Shown in pieces: positions 10,204-19,476 of a DNA stretch of 64,000 bases. The notes beneath the pieces were generated by a model. The model was not told the DNA's origin, did no database searches, and saw nothing but the letters and a program-made list of their open reading frames with translations. Made by a program: the position numbers and the translations under genes. This stretch comes from Alphaproteobacteria bacterium (GTDB lineage Bacteria; Pseudomonadota; Alphaproteobacteria; Caulobacterales; Hyphomonadaceae): the NCBI GenBank assembly GCA_018827375.1, contig JAHJYW010000005.1, positions 1 through 64,000 on the forward strand. The letters are read 5' to 3'. Each line of letters starts with the position of its first letter. The first letter of the stretch is position 1.

Positions 10204-12195
10204 ATGGATGAGAACATCATCGACGTGTTGCCGTTTACGATCGTGGAACTGGCACCGATCCGGGATGATCAGGGTCAGATAGTTGATTTTGTCTGGGTAT
10301 ACGCCAACGAGAAATCAAACCAGGTCGTATTACCGGAAGGCGGCTCCATTGTGGGCCAGCGCGTCTGCGACATTGATCCAGCATACCGCGATTCCGACAT
10401 GTTCGCCGATGCCGTGCTCTGCATTGAAACGGGCGAGCCGCGTGAGTTGTTCAATAGCAGTCGCACACCAACGCCGCATGGTCGCCTCAAGCACCTCGAG
10501 GGAACGGTCGTGCGCTATTCCATAATTCCCAAAGGCGAGGGGTGCGTCGTCTTCGCACTGGAGATCACTGATCTCGTCAACGGACGCGATGAGGCCAATG
10601 ACTGGCTGGAAATGTTCCGCTCGGCCTTTGACCATGCCGTTCAGGGCATAACGCTGACATCGGAATCCAGCCGGATAATCTATGCCAACCAGGCCGTGTG
10701 CGATCTGCTGGGTTATATGCCCGGCGAACTGGAGGGAAAATCCAGCCAGATCATCATGCGCCCGGAAGACCATCAGGCCGTCATAAAAGCCGGTACGAAG
10801 ATGTGGGGCGGCAAGATCGAGCAGGAAATCATGGACCTGACGCTCGTCGGAAAATCCGGCGAGGAAATTGTCGTTTCCAATGCCTTGAGCAGCATCTATT
10901 CCGAAGTTCGCGGCGAACGCATTTTCATATCGCATGCACGCGATGTCCGTGCTGACCGGAAGCTCGCGCATGACCTTGCTTCGGCCGTTCAGAAGGCAGA
11001 GCACGCGACGCAGCTGAAATCTGAATTCCTTGCCAATATGAGCCATGAACTACGCACGCCACTGAATGGCATTCTCGGCATGGCGCAGGTTCTGACAGGC
11101 GGGGATCTGAGCTCAGCGCAGGCTGAACAGGTAAGCATCATCCTTGAATCGGGCCAGTCATTGCTGGCGATCCTGAATGACATCCTGGATCTTTCCAAGA
11201 TCGAGGCCGGTCGGATGGAAATGTCCTTCGTTGAGGCAGATATTCGGCACAAGCTGGCCCGCGTCTGCAAGCTTTACCAACCCATCGCAGAAGACAAAGG
11301 CATCAAGCTCCGCCTTGTTGTTGACCCGAGCGTGCCATCGCTGCTGATGCTCGATACGGTACGCGTCAGGCAGTGTGTCGGGAACCTGATCTCGAATGCG
11401 GTGAAGTTCGCTGACAAAGGCGACATCCTCGTCGTCGTAACGGCTGAAGCCCGTTCGAAGGATACGACCCGGATCACGATTCATGTATCAGACAATGGCT
11501 GCGGGATCCCAGCAGACAAAGTAGCTCAGATATTTGAATCCTTTGTCCAGGCTGATGGCTCCACCACCCGCAAATATGGCGGCAGCGGCCTTGGCCTCCC
11601 CATCTCACGAAAGCTCGCCCGCATGATGGGCGGTGACATTACGGTCGCAAGCGAGCCGGGCAAGGGCTCAATCTTTACTCTGACGCTTGACAGCCAGATT
11701 GTTCGACAGGAGACGCCCGCAGCATTCCCGCCATCCGTGACTCCGCACACGCTCAACCACAGCAGGGCCGTGGCGACCCATCCTGTCAGCCGCACTGCCA
11801 CGCGCGTTCTGGTCGTGGATGACAATGCCATCAACCGCCGGGTCGCGCGCTCATTTCTCGAACAGAACGACTATGACGTTTACGAAGCCTGTGACGGCCT
11901 CCAGGCCCTCGACAGGCTGGGCGCCGGGCGCTTCGATCTTGTGCTGATGGATATCAACATGCCTGAGCTGGACGGCCAGCGAGCGCTGGACCGGCTACGC
12001 GCGGAAGACGGCCCGAACGTCGACGTTCCGGTCATTGCCCTTACGGCCGATTCGATGCGCGGTGACCGCGAAAAATACATTGCACGCGGCTTCAACGGCT
12101 ATGTTTCGAAGCCGATAGACCAGCGTTCGATACTGACCGTGATGGAAACCTGCCTCGCCAATACGCGGTCAAACCCGGACCGTCGATCAGCCTAG
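10204..12195 (+). CDS. Cytoplasmic PAS-containing hybrid sensor histidine kinase
   Basis: A 663-residue protein without membrane segments. Residues ~1-120 resemble a PAS-like sensor, and ~130-260 a clear PAS/PAC ([20 protein letters not shown]). HisKA follows with phospho-acceptor His 281 in [12 protein letters not shown]. The HATPase has [16 protein letters not shown] and GSGLGL boxes. A C-terminal receiver has acceptor Asp 583 in [13 protein letters not shown]. The phosphorelay output (an Hpt protein) is not in the window. It lies 106 bases after the patatin gene, with no shared function obvious. The architecture resembles soluble sensory hybrids of Caulobacterales; the signal is unknown. 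Confidence 0.93.
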   Translation: MDENIIDVLPFTIVELAPIRDDQGQIVDFVWVYANEKSNQVVLPEGGSIVGQRVCDIDPAYRDSDMFADAVLCIETGEPRELFNSSRTPTPHGRLKHLEGTVVRYSIIPKGEGCVVFALEITDLVNGRDEANDWLEMFRSAFDHAVQGITLTSESSRIIYANQAVCDLLGYMPGELEGKSSQIIMRPEDHQAVIKAGTKMWGGKIEQEIMDLTLVGKSGEEIVVSNALSSIYSEVRGERIFISHARDVRADRKLAHDLASAVQKAEHATQLKSEFLANMSHELRTPLNGILGMAQVLTGGDLSSAQAEQVSIILESGQSLLAILNDILDLSKIEAGRMEMSFVEADIRHKLARVCKLYQPIAEDKGIKLRLVVDPSVPSLLMLDTVRVRQCVGNLISNAVKFADKGDILVVVTAEARSKDTTRITIHVSDNGCGIPADKVAQIFESFVQADGSTTRKYGGSGLGLPISRKLARMMGGDITVASEPGKGSIFTLTLDSQIVRQETPAAFPPSVTPHTLNHSRAVATHPVSRTATRVLVVDDNAINRRVARSFLEQNDYDVYEACDGLQALDRLGAGRFDLVLMDINMPELDGQRALDRLRAEDGPNVDVPVIALTADSMRGDREKYIARGFNGYVSKPIDQRSILTVMETCLANTRSNPDRRSA

Positions 12196-12200
12196 TTCGC

Positions 12201-13373
12201 TCAAGCCGTCTCGCCAAACAGTTCCCGGCCGATCAGCCAGCGGCGGATTTCGCTCGTGCCCGCGCCAATTTCGTAGAGCTTGGCGTCGCGCAGGAGGCGG
12301 CCGGTCGGGTATTCATTGATGTATCCGTTGCCCCCAAGGATCTGAATGGCGTCGAGGGCGAGCTTCGTAGCCGTCTCTGCCGCGTAGAGGATCGCCCCAG
12401 CGGCGTCCTTGCGCGCTGCTTCGCCCCGGTCGCAGGCCTTGGCGACGGCATAGACATAGGCCTTTGCGGCATTCATCTGGACGTACATGTCGGCGAGCTT
12501 GCCCTGGATCAGCTGGAACTCGCCGATCGACTGGCCGAACTGCTTGCGGTCATGAATGTAGGGAATGACGACATCCATACAGGCCTGCATGATGCCCGTG
12601 GGGCCTGCTGACAGCACGGCGCGCTCATAGTCGAGCCCGCTCATCAGGATGCGCGCACCCGCGCCCACCGGCCCCATGACGTTCTCTTCGGGCACTTCGC
12701 AATTGTCGAATACGAGTTCGCCCGTCTCAGAGCCACGCATACCGAGCTTGTCGAGTTTCTGGGCGACCGAGAAGCCCTTGAAGCCACGTTCAATGAGGAA
12801 GGCCGTAATGCCCTTGGAGCCTGCCTCCGGATCGGTCTTGGCATAGACCACCAGCGTGTCGGCATCCGGCGAGTTTGTGATCCACATCTTGGTGCCGTTG
12901 AGCACATAGCGATCGCCCTTTTTCTCGGCGCGAAGCTTCATGGAGATGACGTCCGAGCCTGCGCCGCTCTCACTCATGGCGAGGGCGCCGAGATGTTCGC
13001 CGGAGATCAGTTTGGGCAGGTAGCGCGTCTTCTGGTCGTCAGTGCCCCAGCGGCGCAGCTGGTTGACGCAGAGGTTCGAGTGGGCGCCATAGGAGAGGCC
13101 CACAGAGGCCGACGCGCGGGAGATTTCCTCCATCGCCACGACATGTTCGAGATAGCCAAGGCCGGTGCCGCCCCACTCCTCTTCGACGGTAATGCCAAGG
13201 AGACCGAGTTCGCCCATCTTGGGCAACAGGTCGCGCGGGAAAGTATCTGTCTTGTCGATCTCAGCCGCACGTGGGGCGATTTCGTTCTGGGCAAAGCTTG
13301 CCACGGTTTCGCGGATCATATCGGCTGTTTCGCCGAGATCGAAGTTCAGGGTGGGATATGTGTTCAGGATCAT
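12201..13373 (-). CDS. ivd: Isovaleryl-CoA dehydrogenase
   Basis: A 390-residue acyl-CoA dehydrogenase that should oxidise isovaleryl-CoA to 3-methylcrotonyl-CoA, feeding MccAB. Family blocks include [30 protein letters not shown] and [29 protein letters not shown]. The catalytic base sits at Glu 250 in [10 protein letters not shown], the position particular to isovaleryl-CoA dehydrogenase; the usual later glutamate of medium-chain enzymes is replaced in YEIGAGTSE. This makes the substrate call fairly firm. It is convergent with the histidine kinase gene (5-base gap). Confidence 0.93.
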   Translation of the reverse strand: MILNTYPTLNFDLGETADMIRETVASFAQNEIAPRAAEIDKTDTFPRDLLPKMGELGLLGITVEEEWGGTGLGYLEHVVAMEEISRASASVGLSYGAHSNLCVNQLRRWGTDDQKTRYLPKLISGEHLGALAMSESGAGSDVISMKLRAEKKGDRYVLNGTKMWITNSPDADTLVVYAKTDPEAGSKGITAFLIERGFKGFSVAQKLDKLGMRGSETGELVFDNCEVPEENVMGPVGAGARILMSGLDYERAVLSAGPTGIMQACMDVVIPYIHDRKQFGQSIGEFQLIQGKLADMYVQMNAAKAYVYAVAKACDRGEAARKDAAGAILYAAETATKLALDAIQILGGNGYINEYPTGRLLRDAKLYEIGAGTSEIRRWLIGRELFGETA

Positions 13374-13419
13374 GCTGCCTGATTAGCAGGGCCTGCCTCG
13401 CGTGTCAGCGCAAAATACG

Positions 13420-14649
13420 TCAGGTGCGACGTATGAGAACACGCATCAGGTAATACGCAGAGATAACGAGAATGACGCCACTGCCGAGTGCAAGAAGCGG
13501 CCCGACATATATGTCGGATGTACGGTCGGCCAGCTTGTAGGCTTCACGGAAAAAGCGGTCGATGCCGATCAGGAAGCCGATAATGCCAAGCCCCGCGAGC
13601 AGCGCAAAGGGCCACCCCTCACGCAAGACTTCATACCATGTGTCGTCATGATAATTATCGCTCTCGGCGAGACGGCGCTCGATGTCCTCGTCGCTTATGC
13701 GGACCTGCTCCAGATCATCCACGATAATCGCTTCAGCCGGCGGCAACAAAGCGCCGCCAAATTCGAGTGGCGAGCCATAGGGAGGCGGCGAAGGCGAGCG
13801 CGGCGTACGGCGGCGCTCGATACCTTCGGGCGGGCCCTTGGCCACATCGATAACACTGGAAGGCTCGTTCGCACCGAGGGGATCTGCCAGCGCCGAGACG
13901 GCACGTGTGATCTCGTCGATGCTTGGGCCATCGTGCGAGCTGTCATTGTCGGCGACAGGCGTCTGGCCCGATGCAAGCGTGGCATTCTCGCCCAAAATAC
14001 GTGTCAGGCGCTCATTGACAGCTCTTGCAGCAGCCTGCGGAGAATTGCTGGCGGGCCTGGCCTTCGCGGCGGTCGCGCGGTCGCCATCGACACGCGTTTC
14101 AACGATCACGGCCCGCTCCCGCGGTGTCATGAGAGATGCGGCAACGTCCAGCATCGGCGTAACCAGAGCCGACGGCACGGAGGCGCGGCCCGACGGGTGC
14201 TCCAGGAACATGGCTTTTTCAGCGGCGCGGCGGCGGACGAGCGCATCAATGACACGCAATTCCCCCTCAATCTGGCCCTTGCGCCAGAAGGTCAGCGCAT
14301 CCGCTGCCTGCAGCCGGTCACCACTGTTGAGATGGGCCAGCACGTCGGAAACGATGAATGCCTCAACGCCTATGTTGAAAACGAAGGAAACAAGCGCGTC
14401 GAATTCGTTCTGGTTCAGGGGGGCCAGGACGCGGTCGACAATCGCCTGTTCAATGGCCAGCAAATCATGGTGGCGCAGTATCAGCTCGGCATCAGTATTG
14501 TTAACCGTCAGGCCCCTGCGGGCCGACTGAGTATGCCCGTATCCGATGATCCATATACCCGTTGGCAACTGGGCCGCGCGCGCACGGAAACCCTCAAAGC
14601 TCTTGATGAGCTCGAGACCCTGTCGAGACGTTCGCATTGGCCGGGCCAT
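13420..14649 (-). CDS. spmX: SpmX-like polar protein: muramidase-type domain plus two C-terminal membrane helices
   Basis: A 409-residue protein. Residues ~5-150 are a GH24 phage-lysozyme-type domain with Glu 19 in IKSFEGF and GYGHT. A long low-complexity, acidic and proline-bearing linker follows (~150-340), and two membrane helices lie at about 346-366 and 383-405 with a basic tail. This layout matches SpmX of Caulobacter, which sits at the stalked pole and localises and activates the kinase DivJ rather than acting as a lytic enzyme. ATG 14649 has GGGAG 8 bases upstream. There is no signal peptide, as in SpmX. DivJ is not in this window. A phage endolysin is unlikely because of the linker and membrane anchor. 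Confidence 0.85.
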   Translation of the reverse strand: MARPMRTSRQGLELIKSFEGFRARAAQLPTGIWIIGYGHTQSARRGLTVNNTDAELILRHHDLLAIEQAIVDRVLAPLNQNEFDALVSFVFNIGVEAFIVSDVLAHLNSGDRLQAADALTFWRKGQIEGELRVIDALVRRRAAEKAMFLEHPSGRASVPSALVTPMLDVAASLMTPRERAVIVETRVDGDRATAAKARPASNSPQAAARAVNERLTRILGENATLASGQTPVADNDSSHDGPSIDEITRAVSALADPLGANEPSSVIDVAKGPPEGIERRRTPRSPSPPPYGSPLEFGGALLPPAEAIIVDDLEQVRISDEDIERRLAESDNYHDDTWYEVLREGWPFALLAGLGIIGFLIGIDRFFREAYKLADRTSDIYVGPLLALGSGVILVISAYYLMRVLIRRT

Positions 14650-14755
14650 TCGGATGGCTCCCGTATTGATACAATTGGACTTTTACTATCGCGCCCTCTT
14701 GCAAATGGCGCGCCTGTTCGCCTGCACGGCGAAATCCCGCCTCTAAACGCCCGAT

Positions 14756-16138
14756 TTACAGCAGAACCAGGGACGCGAGGCCAAGAAAACTGAAAAACGC
14801 CATTACGTCGGTCAGCGTGAGAACGAAAACAGACGAGGCCACGGCAGGGTCGGCCCCCAGACGCTTGAGGCTGAGGGGCACCAGGATGCCGGAGAGGCCC
14901 GCCCACATGAAGGTGGCCAGCATGGATGCAGCAATCACAAGCGCCAGTTTGACCTGATGGAACCATAGGAAGGCAATAATACCGACGCCGATTGCGAATA
15001 TAACACCGTTAACCGTGCCACTCAGGAACTCCCGTAAAACGGCCCTCCGCGCTGCCGGCCCGTCAAGCTCGCGCTCTGCGATGGCGCGAACGGCCACGGC
15101 AAGGCCCTGACTGCCCGCATTGCCACCCAATGCCGCCACAACGGGCATGAGAACAGCCAGCGCCACAAGCTGCTCGATCGTGCCCTCGAAGATCGAGATG
15201 ATGGCGGACGCAATAAAGGCGGTGAAGAGATTCACCGCGAGCCATGGAGCGCGCGCCTTCACCGTGTCCCAGACATTATCCGAACCATCGGCCGAGCTGA
15301 CGTTGAGAAGGGACAAAAGGTCTTCGGTGTTTTCCGACTGGATGACGTCCACCATGTCATCGACCGTGATCATACCCACGAGGCGACCGGCGGAATCCTT
15401 TACGGGCGCAGATGCCAGCGAATATTTCTGGAACTGGTAGGCAACCTCTTCCTGGTCGAGATCTGTCGTGATGTTGGACATCGGGTCTTCCATGATGTCC
15501 GACAATTGGGAATCCCGCGGCGTCCGCAGCAGCGTGGCCAGCGAGACAACGCCGATCAGGCGATGGGCAGGGTCGGTGACATAGACCTCATAGAAGACCT
15601 CCGGCAGTTCCGTCCCCAGCTTCCGGGCATGGTCGATGGAATGACCGACCGTCCAGAACTCGGGCAAGGCCACGAATTCTGTCTGCATGAGGCGACCGGC
15701 GGTCTCCTCTTCATAGGCGAGGCCGCGTTCGAGCTGCGCCCGGTCGATTGGCGCAAGGTCCTCAAGGATCCGCTCGCGGCGATCATCCTCAAGGTCGTCA
15801 AGAATCGTGGTCGCATCATCTGAATCAAGCTCGTCGAGCGCGTTGACGACCGCGTGGTCCGGCAGGACGTCGACAGCGCCTTCGCGATAGGAATCACGCA
15901 GCTCGATCAGGATATCCGGCGGCAGCTCTCCGCCGAGCAGCCCGACGGCTTCCTCAAACGTGTCATACGGCAATTGTTCCAGCGCATCGGCCGCATCAGC
16001 CGGGTGCATGCGCTGCAGCGTACGCGCCAGCCAGCGGACATCCCGCTCTTCAACGGCATCCGACATATCCGCCAACAGGGCGGCATCAATCTCGGCGGCG
16101 TCCGGCGCCGAAGGCGTGGTTTGCGAAGTGTCCGTCAT
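14756..16138 (-). CDS. mgtE: Magnesium transporter MgtE
   Basis: A 460-residue MgtE-type Mg2+ channel. The order is an N-terminal superhelical domain (LARTLQRMHPADAADALEQL), a CBS pair (VTDPAHRLIGVVSL; VKDSAGRLVGMITVDDMVDV), then about five membrane helices containing the family segments VLMPVVAALGGNAGSQ and WAGLSGILVPL. The NAGSQ region marks the ion pathway. ATG 16138 is chosen because the extra 12 upstream residues are basic and unlike the family. No Mg2+ riboswitch is visible upstream; the gap to the marR stop is 53 bases, so co-transcription with marR is possible. Confidence 0.93.
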   Translation of the reverse strand: MTDTSQTTPSAPDAAEIDAALLADMSDAVEERDVRWLARTLQRMHPADAADALEQLPYDTFEEAVGLLGGELPPDILIELRDSYREGAVDVLPDHAVVNALDELDSDDATTILDDLEDDRRERILEDLAPIDRAQLERGLAYEEETAGRLMQTEFVALPEFWTVGHSIDHARKLGTELPEVFYEVYVTDPAHRLIGVVSLATLLRTPRDSQLSDIMEDPMSNITTDLDQEEVAYQFQKYSLASAPVKDSAGRLVGMITVDDMVDVIQSENTEDLLSLLNVSSADGSDNVWDTVKARAPWLAVNLFTAFIASAIISIFEGTIEQLVALAVLMPVVAALGGNAGSQGLAVAVRAIAERELDGPAARRAVLREFLSGTVNGVIFAIGVGIIAFLWFHQVKLALVIAASMLATFMWAGLSGILVPLSLKRLGADPAVASSVFVLTLTDVMAFFSFLGLASLVLL

Positions 16139-16191
16139 GGCGCTGTTCTTGCCGGGCTTAGCGCGTTTCGGCAAGCGGAGACGTGGGCGGC

Positions 16192-16674
16192 CTAGCCCTC
16201 AGCGATCGTCTCGGGCCGCAGCAGGGCGAGGGCGCCGTACAGATCCTGCAGCTTGGCCTCCCCGAGGACTTCTTCGATACGGCTCTGGGCGTTTCGCCAG
16301 AGGGGCATCGCTTCCTTCAGCTTGGCGACGCCGAGCGTGGTCAGCAGCACTCGCCTACGGCGACTCACGCCTTCATTGCCGCGAAAGACCAGCCCTGCAT
16401 TTTCAAGAGGCTTCAGATTGCGCGAAAGGGTCGTGCGGTCGAGATCGAGCATCTGCGCCACATCAGAAATTGAATCCGGCTCATACCGCTTGATCATGTT
16501 CAACAGACCGAATTGCGTGATCGTTATCCCGACCGGGCGCAGCGCGTCGTCGTAGTGGCGCGTAACCACTCGCGTCGCCCGCAGCAGGCGCGCGGCGGAA
16601 CAGACGATGATGGAGTCAGGCGTAGTCGGCAAATTTCCCATATCAAGTGCATATACAGTATTTCGTTGGTCCAT
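16192..16674 (-). CDS. MarR family transcriptional regulator
   Basis: A 160-residue winged-helix regulator. The MarR core is visible: GITITQFGLLNMI, then DVAQMLDLDRTTLSRNLKPLENAGLV as recognition helix, then the basic wing GVSRRRRVLLTTLG. ATG 16674 is preferred because AGGA lies 8 bases upstream on its strand; ATG 16641 has no such site. The repeats at 16647-16657 and 16736-16746 are imperfect palindromes and could be its own operators, one early in the gene and one over the promoter of the divergent candidate RNA. Ligand and targets are unknown. mgtE follows 53 bases downstream. Confidence 0.87.
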   Translation of the reverse strand: MDQRNTVYALDMGNLPTTPDSIIVCSAARLLRATRVVTRHYDDALRPVGITITQFGLLNMIKRYEPDSISDVAQMLDLDRTTLSRNLKPLENAGLVFRGNEGVSRRRRVLLTTLGVAKLKEAMPLWRNAQSRIEEVLGEAKLQDLYGALALLRPETIAEG

Positions 16675-16746
16675 CAATCAATTCCTACTGTAACAGGCTA
16701 TCCAATGGGTAAATTCTATTTGACCTCCTATTAACGTGCATATACA
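16647..16746. promoter_or_regulatory. Paired GTGCATATACA boxes, candidate MarR operators
   Basis: The 11-base sequence GTGCATATACA occurs at 16647-16657 and again at 16736-16746, in the same orientation 89 bases apart. Its core TGCATATACA is an 8/10 palindrome, the usual shape of a MarR half-operator. The second copy overlaps the -10 area of a plus-strand promoter candidate (TTGACC at 16720-16725). The first lies in the first codons of marR. Binding is inferred from position and symmetry only. Confidence 0.4.
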
Positions 16747-16750
16747 TATT

Positions 16751-16850
16751 CTTCTCATTCTGTGTGTCGTGTTCGCCAAAGCTGTCAGCCAGCCTCCGTT
16801 TACCGACATGCCACTCCCCGTCTGGCCGTGCCGGTCAGACGGGGCTTTTT
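16751..16850 (+). ncRNA. Candidate small RNA, ~100 nt, between marR and a hypothetical gene
   Basis: This 384-base gap (16675-17058) has no convincing protein gene. It does hold a promoter-like pair on the plus strand (TTGACC 16720-16725; AT-rich TATACATATT 16741-16750) and a strong intrinsic terminator ending at 16850. The transcript would be about 100 nt. A 14-codon ORF starts at ATG 16808 and stops inside the terminator T run, so a leader-peptide reading cannot be excluded, but no gene follows on this strand for more than 1 kb. No known RNA family is recognised. A weak 46-codon ORF from ATG 16913 lies beyond the terminator; I do not call it. Confidence 0.4.
16816..16850 (+). terminator. 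Strong intrinsic terminator of the candidate small RNA
   Basis: Stem CCCCGTCTG / CAGACGGGG (9 perfect pairs, extendable inside the loop by GCC/GGT pairing) followed by CTTTTT. No annotated plus-strand gene lies upstream, which is why a small RNA is proposed. Confidence 0.8.
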
Positions 16851-17058
16851 GATCGCGCCTGGCAATTAAGTTGCCTAAGTGTCGTGCGCATGCCCCACTA
16901 GAGGCAGAATTTATGAAGGTTTTTTGGCGTCATTCCTTGCGCGGCCTTGTTTTTCGCTGCGCCCGTCAATCGTCTATCATTACCGCGCTTAAGCCAGACT
17001 ATGCAGTAGCTCGGGAACTGCTTCCGCACTTCCAGGTGGCGGCGGTCAACTGAAAGCG

Positions 17059-17331
17059 CTAGCTGCGCGTGTCGGCATCGAGGATGCGCTGTGTCTCTGA
17101 CGCGAGCAGGCGTTTCTCCTGAGCGATGACGCTTTCCACCGCAAAAGCCGCATCCGGCAGGGCGCCGGGGTCCTCGGCGTAGTCTCTTGGTCCAAAGTCG
17201 TCAGCGACAAAGCTGCGGACCCATTCGGACAATGGCCCACCGGCCCTATCACAGGCGGCGAGCAACTCAGCCAAAACCTGGCGCTGGGCCAGCAAGCGGC
17301 CTTCCAGAGTGGCGTCCTGTATCTCTGTCAT
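17059..17331 (-). CDS. Small soluble protein of unknown function
   Basis: A 90-residue, acidic, largely helical protein without signal peptide, membrane helix or recognised motif. The start ATG 17331 is supported by a strong AGGAGG 6 bases upstream. It lies 81 bases downstream of the PRC-barrel gene on the same strand and may share its transcript. Function unknown; coding reality rests on the ribosome binding site and codon use. Confidence 0.6.
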   Translation of the reverse strand: MTEIQDATLEGRLLAQRQVLAELLAACDRAGGPLSEWVRSFVADDFGPRDYAEDPGALPDAAFAVESVIAQEKRLLASETQRILDADTRS

Positions 17332-17412
17332 GGAATCCTCCTGCGAAACATTGCGCTATACGAAAGGGGCCGATGCCAATGGCACCGGCCCCGGATTCGT
17401 CATTGATGAACC

Positions 17413-17805
17413 CTAGGCGATCGGGATCCAATATGGGGTATGGCCATAGTGCGAGTAAATCGCGGCGCCATATATTCGATCTTTCAGTCGATCGTATTCG
17501 TCGCGCCCGAGTGTCGGCGCGGCTTTCAGCTGCTCTGTCGTCATATTCACGACGTAACCGTCTTTATGTTCGTCATAATCCAGTGATTGCCATGGCAGCG
17601 GATGGTATTGCTCACCAATGCCAAGGAATCCGCCGAACGACATCACGGCATAGGCGACATTGCCTTCGATCTTGTCGATCATGATGGCATCGACCGTACC
17701 GAGCTTCTCGCCATCTGCGTTGTAGACGTGGGTGCCTTCGACGCGGGCCGAGCTGATAAGCGTATTATTCGATTGGGTGGATGGGCGTGTCATTGTGTCA
17801 GTCAT
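17413..17805 (-). CDS. PRC-barrel domain protein
   Basis: A 130-residue cytoplasmic protein with one PRC-barrel fold at ~20-100: GTHVYNADGEKLGTVDAIMI, then VAYAVMSFGGFLGIG and YHPLPWQSLDY, the standard pattern. The C-terminal tail is rich in Tyr and His (IYSHYGHTPYW). Such proteins in alphaproteobacteria often appear among stress-induced genes; the exact role is unknown. ATG 17805 has GGAGAGGAAAG directly upstream; a longer in-frame reading to 18177 is GC-rich filler without family similarity and is not used. Confidence 0.85.
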   Translation of the reverse strand: MTDTMTRPSTQSNNTLISSARVEGTHVYNADGEKLGTVDAIMIDKIEGNVAYAVMSFGGFLGIGEQYHPLPWQSLDYDEHKDGYVVNMTTEQLKAAPTLGRDEYDRLKDRIYGAAIYSHYGHTPYWIPIA

Positions 17806-18136
17806 GCTTTCCTCTCCATTCAAGTTTCTGCGGGATGTAACCCCTTGCTTGATCAACAGATGACGGCGGTAAGCGTTCCGTGTTTTCAGGGAAATTTCGA
17901 CACTAGGTCCTGAGGCCCCTAAAAGCGCTGTTACGGTGGTTACCCTGCGGGAACAAAAACCGGGATGGACGGTTGTAAACTCCATGAGCAGCACGTCCTC
18001 CCCCCAAAAGTCCTTTTCTGTCACTTTTCGGAGAGGCGGAAACCTGGCGAGCCTTCGCCATGTCATATCGACCGGTAACATTCGTGCCGCCTGCGCGATG
18101 GTGTTTACCGGTCTTGCTTGCGCCCTGACATGCGTG

Positions 18137-18258
18137 ATGCAACGCGCAGGTCTCGCGACCAGCCTTCGTCGGCGCAAAGTGCTGCTGCTGACTTATCAGG
18201 GCCCTTCCCGCCAACAAATCCAAGGCTGACGAACGCCGCCCTCAACGGGCGGCTTTTT
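18137..18258 (+). ncRNA. Candidate orphan leader / attenuator-like RNA with Leu-codon run
   Basis: The 455-base gap 17806-18260 holds no recognised gene on the minus strand. On the plus strand a 30-codon ORF (ATG 18137 to stop 18229) contains Val-Leu-Leu-Leu-Thr encoded by consecutive codons. Five bases after its stop begins an intrinsic terminator (18235-18258). This order is that of a branched-chain amino acid attenuator leader. However, no biosynthetic gene follows: the next plus-strand gene is lipB at 18766, behind a minus-strand gene and a tRNA. It may be a trans-acting leader RNA, a relic, or chance. The ORF has no clear ribosome binding site. Confidence 0.35.
18235..18258 (+). terminator. 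Intrinsic terminator
   Basis: Perfect 7-bp stem GCCGCCC / GGGCGGC, loop TCAAC, then TTTTT. It faces the plus strand and ends two bases before the stop of the minus-strand gene at 18261. Confidence 0.75.
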
Positions 18259-18260
18259 CA

Positions 18261-18503
18261 TTACGGTTTCTCTTTACGGATCAGCCAGCGATAGACGCCG
18301 AACACGTTGACGGCTGTCAGCGCGATATTCTGCAGGATTAGCGGCGGTTCGCCCTTGAGCGCACCCACAATCACCCAGACAATCGATGAGACCGTAAACA
18401 CGATAAAAGCATAGCCTGTAATCTTCCGGCTGAGATTAGCGGAAACAAGGACAGCCGCGACAATTCCGGTCGCCATAGCCAGATATCCCAGAGAATCATT
18501 CAT
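18261..18503 (-). CDS. Small three-helix membrane protein
   Basis: An 80-residue protein, almost entirely three hydrophobic helices (about 6-25, 31-50 and 55-74), ending in a basic tail YRWLIRKEKP. Size and topology recall semiSWEET / PQ-loop half-transporters, but no PQ motif is present, so I leave it unassigned. GGAGGC lies close before the ATG at 18503. It precedes no obvious partner; the PRC-barrel gene is about 450 bases downstream on the same strand. Confidence 0.65.
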   Translation of the reverse strand: MNDSLGYLAMATGIVAAVLVSANLSRKITGYAFIVFTVSSIVWVIVGALKGEPPLILQNIALTAVNVFGVYRWLIRKEKP

Positions 18504-18606
18504 GGCCCGCCTCCCTCACGTATGTGCTGGATGACTTACGTGACCCGCACCGAAAGGTTGCGATGTCCGGCTTGTCTGGAAAGACTGGCCTTCGGAGAAG
18601 GCCAGA

Positions 18607-18691
18607 TGGTGCGGTCAAGAGGACTCGAACCTCCACGGGTTGCCCCACAGCGACCTCAACGCTGCGCGTCTACCAATTCCGCCATGACCGC
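18607..18691 (-). tRNA. tRNA-Leu(GAG)
   Basis: Read on the minus strand: acceptor GCGGTCA pairs perfectly with TGACCGC, followed by discriminator A and an encoded CCA. The D arm, a 5-bp anticodon stem CAGCG/CGCTG with loop TTGAGGT (anticodon GAG), a long variable arm typical of leucine tRNAs, and the GGTTCGAGTCC T arm are all present. It reads CUC and CUU codons. It is an isolated single gene. Confidence 0.96.
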
Positions 18692-18765
18692 ACACTGGTC
18701 TGTAACAGGCAGACGGGCCGTATAAGACGCGCGCCAACCTTTGTGAAGCCCCGATTATCGCCTAT

Positions 18766-19476
18766 ATGCCACCCATCATGCAGAAATTTCCCGACGTCGA
18801 ATGGGCCGTGTCCGATGCCCCCGTGCCTTATGAGGCTGCTGTTGACTTCATGGAGGCCCGTGCGCGGGCGATTCGCGAAGGCGAAGCACCCGAATTTGTC
18901 TGGTTTCTGGAGCATCCGCCGCTCTACACGTCCGGCACCTCTGCCAAGGCTGAGGACCTGAAGGCGCCTGATCGTTTCCCTGTCTTCGATGCGGGTCGCG
19001 GTGGGCAGTACACCTATCACGGCCCGGGCCAACGCGTGGCCTATGTGCTTCTGGATGTCGGTGCCCGTGGCCGCGATGTCCGCGCCTTTGTTCAGAACCT
19101 CGAAACATGGATTATCGCCGCTCTCGCCGCTTTCAATGTGGCGGCAGGCCCACGGGACGGCCGCGTCGGGGTGTGGGTCGACCGGACACAGGCGGGCGGA
19201 TCGCTACGGGAGGACAAGATCGCTGCAATAGGCGTGCGTCTGAAACGCTGGGTCAGCTATCACGGCATTTCGCTAAATGTGGAGCCGGACCTGGAGCACT
19301 TCTCGGGCATCACGCCCTGCGGTATCGCTGATCCACGCTACGGGGTCACCAGCCTTGTCGATCTCGGCATCCCGGCGAGCCTGGATGACGTTGACATCGC
19401 CCTGCGCGATGCCTTCCAGCGTGTCTTTGCCAGCCGTCTTATGGCCGTTCCCTGTCCGCTTCAGGCCGTTTCGTAG
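18766..19476 (+). CDS. lipB: Lipoyl(octanoyl) transferase
   Basis: A 236-residue LipB, which moves octanoyl from acyl carrier protein to lipoate-dependent enzyme domains. Diagnostic blocks are [35 protein letters not shown] with catalytic Lys ~151, [11 protein letters not shown], and SGITPCGI with the acyl-accepting Cys ~185. All key residues are present. ATG 18766 precedes the conserved start by a normal distance; ATG 18778 is also possible. The 3' end overlaps the convergent membrane-protein gene by 16 bases. lipA is not in the window. Confidence 0.95.
   Translation: MPPIMQKFPDVEWAVSDAPVPYEAAVDFMEARARAIREGEAPEFVWFLEHPPLYTSGTSAKAEDLKAPDRFPVFDAGRGGQYTYHGPGQRVAYVLLDVGARGRDVRAFVQNLETWIIAALAAFNVAAGPRDGRVGVWVDRTQAGGSLREDKIAAIGVRLKRWVSYHGISLNVEPDLEHFSGITPCGIADPRYGVTSLVDLGIPASLDDVDIALRDAFQRVFASRLMAVPCPLQAVS

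Noticed and set aside
13420-14649. GH24 lysozyme domain as evidence of a prophage
   Set aside because: The domain is fused to a long linker and two C-terminal membrane helices, the SpmX layout, and no holin, spanin or capsid genes are near.
13402-14793. Plus-strand ORF of 463 codons opposite spmX
   Set aside because: Shadow frame; the minus strand has a coherent muramidase domain, linker and two membrane helices with a ribosome binding site.
16913-17053. 46-codon plus-strand ORF downstream of the candidate small RNA terminator
   Set aside because: Only a loose GAGGC upstream, no conservation visible, and no partner gene.
17936-18229. 97-codon plus-strand ORF in the gap after the PRC-barrel gene
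   Set aside because: No ribosome binding site or family match over its length; only the last 30 codons and the following hairpin form a pattern worth keeping as a leader candidate.
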